Position numbers and translations under genes: made by a program. A stretch of DNA of 34,039 nucleotides. Origin: a virus. Positions 17,477-23,719 of the stretch are shown here, in pieces. The stretch spans positions 1 to 34,039 of IMG/VR virus record IMGVR_UViG_3300008469_000011. The stretch is one strand, 5' to 3'. Position 1 is the first letter of the stretch; each line of letters opens with the position of its first letter. The notes under the pieces are model-generated. The model saw only the letters and a program-made list of their open reading frames with translations, did no database searches and was not told the DNA's origin.

Positions 17477-19063
17477 ATGGGAATAACTCAAAGTATAAGT
17501 ACGATACCTGAAGCGGGAAGACGTGGTACACAAAGCAGAGATGATTTTGTTGTAGCACAAGAGGCTTTTCAAGACCACTTAGTTGATAATACGGTTGATG
17601 AATTAAATACATTTGCAACTCAGGCAAATGAATTAAAGAGTGATGTTAATAATTATAAAAATGATGCACAGTCAGCGGCTTCATCTGCACAAGATGCTAA
17701 AGGTGATGCAGAATTAGCAGCAATACAAGCTCAAGGAAGTGCTAACTTTAAAGGTGATTGGAATTCAAATACATCTTACTCAGTAGGTCAAAGTGTTTAC
17801 TATAACAATAACTTTTATGTATGTAAAGTAGAAAATAGCGACTCATCTTTTGATGATAGTAAGTGGGTTGTAAATATACCATCTGGTGCTATAGGAAACA
17901 TAAACTCACCACTATTAGATATGCCATTACAAAACAGTCTAACAATGAATAAGGGTACAGGTAGTGTTACATTCACTAGAAGTACAACTGCTACTTATGT
18001 AGATAGATATGGTGTACTACAATATGCTGCTATTGATGAACCTAGATTCGAGAAAGATGGGCTATTGATTGAGGGTGCTAGTACAAACATTCTTACTTAT
18101 AGTAATGATTTTACTAATGGTACATGGACAAATAATTCAGCTGTAACAGCAAATAATGCTGTATCACCAGATGGTACAACAACTGCTGATACTATAGATT
18201 TTTCATCAATAGCAACAGTATTTCAAGAAGTGCCAATTAATCAAGATACAGAATATACATTGTCATTATTTGTAAAACAAGTTGCTTCTGATGATGCTAA
18301 ATTGCAAGGTTTTGCAAGTGGTGGAACTATAGATAAAGATGGGTATGTTGAATATAATTTTTCCACAGACACTCTTACTGCAACAGGAGGATATCCATTA
18401 ACAAATATTAAAAGAGAGATACTATCTAATGGATGGGTAAGAATAAGTGGAACTCAGACAGTAACAGATGATACTGTTATGAGATTATCCATAAATACAG
18501 TATCAGGAAATGGTGGGATAAAAGTATGGGGAGCTCAGCTAGAAGAGATTAAATTAGCATCAAGTTATATTCCTACAACTGATACTGCTGTTACTAAGAC
18601 AAAAGATAACTGTCAGTTAGACTATGTTGGTAATGTACCTCAGAGAAATGTAGCTTATACACAAATGTGTGATTATAAACTTCTGAGAACTACTATATCA
18701 GATAACGCATCTGTTTGGAGTGTTATTGATACAAGTACAGGGTCTAGTGTTTTTGTAGCTGGTGTAAATAACTATAATATTGCAGTAAACTATAGTGAAA
18801 GTTATGATGTATTTGGTACTTCAACACCTAACACAAATACAAATATAGCTGTATCAGTTGATGGCACTAATCAGGTAGTCTATAAAGATGGATTGAGTAT
18901 ATCAAACACTACTCAAACTTTTAGTGGAATTGTAGAGAATGGTACAGTTATGAGAATTGGCGATACAGGCACAAACAGTCCTTTATGGGGTCATATAAAA
19001 AATATGAAAATTTATGACCAAGCTCTCACAGCAACTGAAGTTTACTTACTAGGAGGCAAATAA
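17477..19063 (+). CDS. Tail fibre / receptor-binding protein
   Basis: The 528-residue protein begins with MGITQSISTIPEAGRRGTQS followed by an F...A..F..hL segment, the N-terminal attachment pattern seen in many siphophage tail-tip fibres. An alpha-helical, Ala/Asp-rich coiled coil follows (about 40-88), then a CBM5/12-like chitin/glycan module (about 92-135: FKGDWNSNTSYSVGQSVYY). The next part has the 'fTRsTTATYVdryGvlq....dePRFe..GLLIEgaStNiltyS' motif common in phage virion adhesins (about 165-215), then beta-sandwich. The chain ends with a LamG-like fold containing VSVDGTNQVVYKDG and GHIKNMKIYDQALTATEV. It probably binds a surface polysaccharide. AAAGGA lies 10 bases before the ATG. The gene overlaps the next by one base. 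Confidence 0.7.
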   Translation: MGITQSISTIPEAGRRGTQSRDDFVVAQEAFQDHLVDNTVDELNTFATQANELKSDVNNYKNDAQSAASSAQDAKGDAELAAIQAQGSANFKGDWNSNTSYSVGQSVYYNNNFYVCKVENSDSSFDDSKWVVNIPSGAIGNINSPLLDMPLQNSLTMNKGTGSVTFTRSTTATYVDRYGVLQYAAIDEPRFEKDGLLIEGASTNILTYSNDFTNGTWTNNSAVTANNAVSPDGTTTADTIDFSSIATVFQEVPINQDTEYTLSLFVKQVASDDAKLQGFASGGTIDKDGYVEYNFSTDTLTATGGYPLTNIKREILSNGWVRISGTQTVTDDTVMRLSINTVSGNGGIKVWGAQLEEIKLASSYIPTTDTAVTKTKDNCQLDYVGNVPQRNVAYTQMCDYKLLRTTISDNASVWSVIDTSTGSSVFVAGVNNYNIAVNYSESYDVFGTSTPNTNTNIAVSVDGTNQVVYKDGLSISNTTQTFSGIVENGTVMRIGDTGTNSPLWGHIKNMKIYDQALTATEVYLLGGK

Positions 19064-19734
19064 TGAAAGATGAGTTAATCTATTGCTCTGACTTAGAGCA
19101 ACTAAAACAAGAGCTAAAAGATAATGGTATGGTAGATAGTGAAGGTAACTACACTCATGGTAATACTATGTCCCCTATCAAGACTAATGACTCTGGTGCT
19201 AGCTTGTATCTTGTAAGAGATAATAAGCTTGATATGAGTCTGTTTCCATCACTCACAAGTCTAGGGAGCTATGAAGAGATGTTTTCTGATGAGACTAAAC
19301 ATAACTTATACAAGAGCGTATATCCCTATGATGTACCTGTAGAATACACAGATGAAAATGGTGACATTCAAACATATATGAGACCTCAGAAATTTGCTGA
19401 GTTTTCACCTATTCCAAGAGAATATAAAAAGAAAAAGGTGCGTGAAGCTATACGAGAGTTTAAAGACATTGAGGATGACTTAACAGACTTAAAAAAAGTG
19501 GTTCAGTTTATGGCTAGAGGTTTTGCTGGTATTTGGGCTACAACTCCTCAAGAGATGAAAGATGCAAACCCATACAAAGATAACTTTGACCTGTTTACTC
19601 AATCTATTCTCAATACACAAATGAGACTAGATTTAGAAGTAGACCAAACAGCCAAGATAGCTAAGATACTCAATGATGAGAAGTTTATAGCTCAAATTCT
19701 TGTGGATACTGGGTATACACCTGAGGTAGTGTGA
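19063..19734 (+). CDS. Unknown protein coupled to the receptor-binding gene
   Basis: The 223-residue protein is encoded directly after the fibre gene (TAATG overlap, AGGAGG at 19052-19057), a position often held by fibre assembly factors or secondary fibres. The N-terminal half is mixed alpha/beta with EYTDENGDIQTYMRPQKFA at about residues 95-113. The C-terminal half is helical and highly charged (PREYKKKKVREAIREFKDIE, then a long helix with DLTDLKKVVQFMARGFAG, and a final helix near residues 195-215). No signal peptide, membrane span or catalytic motif is seen. I do not recognise a family; a chaperone for the fibre is only a guess from context. Confidence 0.6.
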   Translation: MKDELIYCSDLEQLKQELKDNGMVDSEGNYTHGNTMSPIKTNDSGASLYLVRDNKLDMSLFPSLTSLGSYEEMFSDETKHNLYKSVYPYDVPVEYTDENGDIQTYMRPQKFAEFSPIPREYKKKKVREAIREFKDIEDDLTDLKKVVQFMARGFAGIWATTPQEMKDANPYKDNFDLFTQSILNTQMRLDLEVDQTAKIAKILNDEKFIAQILVDTGYTPEVV

Positions 19735-20375
19735 TGAAGCTCATTAAAGATTTAGGAGTTATCAAATTTCCTGAAAATGGAAAAACAAGATGCAGGGTAG
19801 GTATCTACGAATGTCCTGATTGCAATAGTCATATTAAAGTACGGACTGCTCATGTAAAAGCAGGAAATACTAAAAAATGTAGGTCATGTAGTACGAAAAA
19901 ACATGGACAATATGGCACTCGCTTATACAATATATGGGATCAGATGAAACAACGGTGTCTTAACAGTAATAAGCCTGAATATGGTTACTATGGAGCAAAA
20001 GGGGTCACTGTTGCAGATGAATGGATAGATTTTGTAGGCTTCCAAGAATGGGCTTTAAATTCTGGATATACAGATGAATTAACTATCGATAGGATTGATA
20101 GTGATAAAGGTTATTCGCCTGATAATTGTAGATGGGCGGATTTGTATACGCAAGCCGCCAACAAATCTATAAAAAGTAATAATACATCTGGGAACACAGG
20201 AGTTTACTATAAAGAAGATAAAGAAAAATGGGAGTCAAGAGTTGGTTGGAAAAATAAAATAAATATTTTAGGACATTTTGACACCAAAGAAGATGCAATA
20301 CTGGCTAGAGACAAGTTTATACATATTTATAACATGCCTCATCCTATTGTATATCAAGATAGATTTGGAGCATAA
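19734..20375 (+). CDS. HNH homing endonuclease with zinc ribbon and AP2 domain
   Basis: The protein (213 residues from this ATG; a GTG one codon earlier, at 19731, is also possible) has three recognisable parts. An N-terminal zinc ribbon has CPDC at about residues 27-30 and CRSC at about 49-52. The HNH nuclease core is 'W..MkqRClN......YYGAKGVTVADEW..F..F..WALNSGY....TIDRID.DKGYSPDNCRWAD....A.NK', the classic phage HNH pattern with its DRID..KGYSPDNCRW signature at about 112-130. A C-terminal AP2-like DNA-binding segment has TGVYYKEDKEKWESRV and a following 'lG.FdTkEdAilArdkf'. Genes of this type are free-standing mobile elements that cut cognate intronless or empty sites. It overlaps the upstream gene's stop (TGATG) and lies two bases before the DUF1353 gene, so it is inserted cleanly between host phage genes. 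Confidence 0.85.
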   Translation: MKLIKDLGVIKFPENGKTRCRVGIYECPDCNSHIKVRTAHVKAGNTKKCRSCSTKKHGQYGTRLYNIWDQMKQRCLNSNKPEYGYYGAKGVTVADEWIDFVGFQEWALNSGYTDELTIDRIDSDKGYSPDNCRWADLYTQAANKSIKSNNTSGNTGVYYKEDKEKWESRVGWKNKINILGHFDTKEDAILARDKFIHIYNMPHPIVYQDRFGA

Positions 20376-20377
20376 AA

Positions 20378-20812
20378 ATGGTAAGAGGAAATGTAAAAAT
20401 TGAACAAATCGGTGATATGAAATTTCAAATATTAGAAAGTGATTTAGTTTTTGCAAATGATGAGGTTATGATTGAAGTTCACAGTGGTTGGTACACAGAT
20501 GGTGGTTCTGTCCCTAGACTACTTTGGAATATCTTGCCACCATTTGGGACTAAAGAGTTTAAAGCATATATTTTACATGACTCCCTCTGGGAAATGAGAT
20601 GTAAGTTTAAAGGTATGTATAGCATGGAGTTCACTAATGCAGTGCTGGAACAAGCTAACAAAGAATGTGGTGTCTCATGGTGGAGACGAAAACTTATTCA
20701 GCTAGGTGTCTCTAAATGGACTTACTTTGCATGGAAAAAATGGAACAACCCAAGTAAGGAAGTTAGAGACTGGCATAAAGACATAATTACAATAAAATGG
20801 AGTAAACAATGA
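20378..20812 (+). CDS. DUF1353 family protein
   Basis: The 144-residue protein shows the DUF1353 landmarks: 'G.yTDGGSVPRllWnilPPFG...kAyilHDslw' at about residues 37-72, with the conserved DGGSVPR and HD motifs, followed by a helical part ending in aromatic residues (WWRRKLIQLGVSKWTYFAWKK). DUF1353 proteins occur widely in phages, often near lysis or tail genes. The HD and preceding Asp suggest a peptidase or metal-dependent hydrolase fold, but no reaction is established. The ATG is two bases after the homing nuclease stop and has no strong ribosome binding site, so translation is probably coupled. It overlaps the lipoprotein gene by four bases (ATGA). Confidence 0.75.
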   Translation: MVRGNVKIEQIGDMKFQILESDLVFANDEVMIEVHSGWYTDGGSVPRLLWNILPPFGTKEFKAYILHDSLWEMRCKFKGMYSMEFTNAVLEQANKECGVSWWRRKLIQLGVSKWTYFAWKKWNNPSKEVRDWHKDIITIKWSKQ

Positions 20813-21324
20813 AAAGATTACTATTCGCAGTCGTTAGTATTGCAGTATTAAGCGGATGTGGCACAGACTCAAGTACAAAAGTAGAGTTAGAGTCTGGCTC
20901 AAAGGTAAATGTTCCACTTGATGGAACAAACAGCGTCTACTTTGAAGATGCAAACAGCACAAGTATAGGAGCTGTACCCGATGGTTATGAATTTTCACTA
21001 GGAGAAAACGGAGATGCTATTTTACGTCCTACTCAAGAGCAAGCGAGTACGCAAACTTCTGGCAGTGATAATCAAGTCATTACGGTCTCATGCGACTACG
21101 GCAGCTGTCCTATTGACATTGATATTGACGCTTCAGATAGCACTCATAATCCTGTTGTGGTCGAACAGCCTAAACCTGTTGTAGTAGAACAGCCAACGCC
21201 TATTATCGTAGAACAACCTACTCCGATAGTTACCGATAACAATTACACGTCCATCAAAGAGACTAATAATACTGTTACTACTAATAGTAATAGTACAACT
21301 ACAAGCGAGGTAAACGCATCATGA
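20809..21324 (+). CDS. Predicted outer-membrane lipoprotein with VVVEQP repeats
   Basis: The 171-residue protein has a textbook lipoprotein signal: MKRLLFAVVSIAVLSGC, lipobox LSGC with Cys17 as lipidation site. The following Gly is not the inner-membrane retention Asp, so it should go to the outer membrane. The mature part is acidic and Ser/Thr/Asn-rich. It contains four tandem copies of a short valine-rich EQP[KT]P element at about residues 119-143, likely an extended linker that could span the periplasm, followed by an Asn/Thr-rich tail. Position in front of a second lipoprotein, holin candidate and lysozyme suggests a lysis (spanin-like) role. An alternative is a superinfection-exclusion lipoprotein. 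It has no coiled coil typical of spanins. Confidence 0.65.
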   Translation: MKRLLFAVVSIAVLSGCGTDSSTKVELESGSKVNVPLDGTNSVYFEDANSTSIGAVPDGYEFSLGENGDAILRPTQEQASTQTSGSDNQVITVSCDYGSCPIDIDIDASDSTHNPVVVEQPKPVVVEQPTPIIVEQPTPIVTDNNYTSIKETNNTVTTNSNSTTTSEVNAS

Positions 21325-21611
21325 ACAAGTATATAGTAACACTATTGGCAATAGTAAGCGTGTGCATCATCACAGGATGCAGTCAGTTAAAAAGTGAGCT
21401 AGACCCGACTGGAAAAAAGTCTACGACTATGTATATGACAACTGGAGTGGAGAAGTGTGCAGAACATTTTGTAGAAATGGATGCTACACACGTATACAGT
21501 GGTGCTGGCATAGTAACAGACTTAGTAACGACTTGTATCTCAGTCACAGAAGACAACGTATCATGCCCTGAGCATAACATTTTATGCATCAAGAAAAATA
21601 TAATTAAGTAG
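21321..21611 (+). CDS. Second small lipoprotein, possible o-spanin or exclusion protein
   Basis: The 96-residue protein begins MNKYIVTLLAIVSVCIITGC with lipobox ITGC and lipidation Cys20. The next residue is Ser, predicting outer-membrane sorting. The mature part is about 76 residues with four further Cys, which could form disulfides in the periplasm. There is no second membrane segment, so it is not a u-spanin. Rz1-type o-spanins are usually Pro-rich, which this is not. The start overlaps the preceding lipoprotein by four bases (ATGA) and the next start is six bases after the stop. The tandem pair of lipoproteins in the lysis block may act together. Function is inferred from location only. 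Confidence 0.6.
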   Translation: MNKYIVTLLAIVSVCIITGCSQLKSELDPTGKKSTTMYMTTGVEKCAEHFVEMDATHVYSGAGIVTDLVTTCISVTEDNVSCPEHNILCIKKNIIK

Positions 21612-21617
21612 GACAGT

Positions 21618-22004
21618 ATGGAGCAACGACTAAGTAAAGTAGAGCGTGATGTTGATAAGCTGTGGAATGAACATAAGCACTATGCAGAAATATCTGCTGG
21701 TTTGAAACAAGACGTTAGAGTTATTCATGATAAGCTATATGCTATGAGTCAGACTGAGACTGTAAAAGCTGTTGAAAGACAAAAAATGATGGATACTCTT
21801 TGTAATGTAGATGACAACTTAGAGACACTAAATGGTAAATTTGAAGACCATGTGGTGGACGAGATGGCAGCCTACGACAAAATGCGTAAAGTTGTAGGTG
21901 TAATAGGGGCAGTTTTAGTAGCTGTGGTTGTTGATAATCAGGCTGGAACACATTTAGTTAGCTCAATATGGGCTTGGGCTATTCATACAGTAACAGGAAT
22001 GTAA
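21618..22004 (+). CDS. XhlA-like membrane protein, holin candidate
   Basis: The 128-residue protein has a charged, heptad-like N-terminal region of about 85 residues (MEQRLSKVERDVDKLWNEHK and onward) and a hydrophobic segment at about 92-105 (VVGVIGAVLVAVVV). A second weakly hydrophobic aromatic tail follows (HLVSSIWAWAIHTVTGM). This is the architecture of hemolysin XhlA-like phage proteins that act with a lysozyme. It ends one base before the lysozyme start, strongly suggesting a holin or holin partner that lets the endolysin cross the inner membrane. It has only one clear transmembrane segment, so a separate canonical holin is not seen in the window. AGGACAGT precedes the ATG. Confidence 0.6.
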   Translation: MEQRLSKVERDVDKLWNEHKHYAEISAGLKQDVRVIHDKLYAMSQTETVKAVERQKMMDTLCNVDDNLETLNGKFEDHVVDEMAAYDKMRKVVGVIGAVLVAVVVDNQAGTHLVSSIWAWAIHTVTGM

Positions 22005-22005
22005 A

Positions 22006-22413
22006 ATGCTTAACATACTAGATGATTTAAAACGTGAAGAGGGGTTTTCAAGCACCCCTTATGAAGATACCAACGGTTTTCTAACGGTAGGTTACGGTAC
22101 TAAAATAGATAAGATTAGCTACGGGCTAGCTGAGTGTATGCTTGAGTATATGCTGAATGAAAAAAGAGAAGAATTACTTAAACGTAGACCTATTATGGAG
22201 ATGATGCCAGATGAAGTACAAAATATTTTATTTCAAATGGCGTACCAGATGGGTGTAGAAGGTTTATTAGGCTTTAAGTATATGTGGAAAGCTCTGGCAC
22301 TTGGAGATTACGAAGAAGCTTCTGATGAAATGCTGGACTCCAAATGGGCTAAACATGACTCCCCCAGTCGAGCTAAGAGATTAGCTGAACGTATGAAAGA
22401 CGTAAATAGATAG
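22006..22413 (+). CDS. Endolysin, T4-type lysozyme (GH24)
   Basis: The 135-residue protein aligns with T4 lysozyme at the active site. The segment KREEGFSSTPYEDTNGFLTV contains Glu12, Asp21 and Thr27, matching the T4 catalytic Glu11-Asp20-Thr26 with the same spacing, followed by GYGT where T4 has GIGH. Later landmarks include 'lfQMAYQMGveGLlgFkymwkAL..gdyeeAsdEMLdSkWAk..sPSRAkRLaerm', which corresponds to the C-terminal lobe with its 'tP.RA.r...r' motif. It hydrolyses peptidoglycan between MurNAc and GlcNAc. At 135 residues it is shorter than T4 lysozyme (164). There is no signal sequence, so release depends on a holin, probably the product of the adjacent upstream gene. Confidence 0.9.
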   Translation: MLNILDDLKREEGFSSTPYEDTNGFLTVGYGTKIDKISYGLAECMLEYMLNEKREELLKRRPIMEMMPDEVQNILFQMAYQMGVEGLLGFKYMWKALALGDYEEASDEMLDSKWAKHDSPSRAKRLAERMKDVNR

Positions 22414-22423
22414 ATTTAAGGTA
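22414..22423 (+). repeat. Copy 1 of the intergenic decamer ATTTAAGGTA
   Basis: The sequence begins immediately after the lysozyme stop codon and 40 bases before the next gene. Identical or nearly identical copies are found at 26927-26936 and 28488-28497, each in one of the few intergenic gaps of the right-hand late region. It could be a promoter or regulatory element. No shared -10 box at fixed spacing was found. Confidence 0.35.
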
Positions 22424-22462
22424 GTTTTGCAATAGCCTAGATACAAAGTTAAAGGATACAAT

Positions 22463-23719
22463 GTGGCGTATAGTGACGATATATTAACATTAGCACCAGA
22501 CCATAGATGGAAGTTTGATGGTGACTCCATAGATGATGTAGGTGCTCTAGCTAGTACTGACACATCAGTAGATTTCACTGGAACACCATTATGTGAAGAC
22601 ACTACTAACTCTATGTTTACCAATGCAGATGGTGACCAATGTACAAGTACTACCAGTAATGATACGAGTTACGCTACAAATGACATATTATACGCTGGAT
22701 GGTTTATGACTAATAAAATACAGCAGCCTCCCTGTAGACTAATGGGAGATGGTGGTACTACCCAGTCGATGGCTATATATCTTGGGTTTGGTAACTCACT
22801 AATATTTGAAGTAGACTATGGAGATACATTAACATTGCAAATTTATGGTTCAACCCCTTTAGAAGCAAATAGAAAATACCATCTAGCTATTGGATATACT
22901 TCAAGCAATATAATAGTCGCATATTTAGATGGAGTACTACAAACGGAAACAACAAACACATCTGGAAATGCTTTAGCTACAACTAGAGGCACTATTAAAT
23001 TTGGAGGGAGTACAGCTACTTCGGATTTTGCAACTGGTGGTGCTCCACTCAAACTTGTATCTGCTAAAAGTGGCTACTACAATCAATGGGCTACATTTAA
23101 TGCTGGCATACCGACCCAGACTCAAATTAGAGAGGTACTTTTTGAGAAAGGGGCTTTAGCAGATATTTACTTAGGCTCAGGGACTGAGGCAAGCATGCAA
23201 AGTGATGTTGAAACTTACATTGATGGGAATACCTATGGGAACGCACCGCTTACACTAGATATACAAGATGTGGCTGGTGGGGGAGACCTTAACCTAACAT
23301 TTAGTAATGTGACCTTTGATAGTAAAACTTCAATACATGTGAGATGGTTGGGTGCAGGCACACTGACCCTTACTAACAATAATTCTAATACTTCTATTGT
23401 GGCAGCTACAAATGGTGGTACTGTTAATATTATTAACCCTACTGCTTTAACTATTGCTAGTGACCCAGTAGGTTATCTTAATGGTGCTGAAATCAGAATA
23501 TATGATGATGAAGTTTCTTCCAACAGTAATTATGACACTGAGCTGTCAGGAGTAGAAACTCATAATGGGGATACATATGTATATAGTCATAATGGGGATA
23601 CAAACGATATTATAATTCAAGTACTTAAAAGTGGTTATGAAGAATTAATATTACCACATACCTTAACTTCAAGTGATGAAACAGTTACTGTGTTTCCAGT
23701 AATAGAGGAGAATGCATAA
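22463..23719 (+). CDS. LamG-like adhesin / virion surface protein, first of two paralogues
   Basis: The 418-residue protein starts at GTG (22463) with AAAGGA six bases upstream; an overlapping ATG at 22461 leads to an early stop in another frame. The first about 240 residues resemble a concanavalin/LamG jelly roll: 'l.pdhrWkFDGds.DdvG' near residue 13, central AYLDGVLQTETTN, and IREVLFEKGALADIYLGSG. The last about 150 residues are a second beta module (PLTLDIQDVAGGGDLNLTF, EIRIYDDEV). The whole C-terminal pair of modules recurs in the next protein (EIYDNEV, IRVDLFEKGA, LPLKVSKTGGDLRLELDN). Likely a trimeric fibre or decoration protein that binds glycans. It lies right after the endolysin gene and overlaps the next gene by one base. 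Confidence 0.6.
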   Translation: MAYSDDILTLAPDHRWKFDGDSIDDVGALASTDTSVDFTGTPLCEDTTNSMFTNADGDQCTSTTSNDTSYATNDILYAGWFMTNKIQQPPCRLMGDGGTTQSMAIYLGFGNSLIFEVDYGDTLTLQIYGSTPLEANRKYHLAIGYTSSNIIVAYLDGVLQTETTNTSGNALATTRGTIKFGGSTATSDFATGGAPLKLVSAKSGYYNQWATFNAGIPTQTQIREVLFEKGALADIYLGSGTEASMQSDVETYIDGNTYGNAPLTLDIQDVAGGGDLNLTFSNVTFDSKTSIHVRWLGAGTLTLTNNNSNTSIVAATNGGTVNIINPTALTIASDPVGYLNGAEIRIYDDEVSSNSNYDTELSGVETHNGDTYVYSHNGDTNDIIIQVLKSGYEELILPHTLTSSDETVTVFPVIEENA

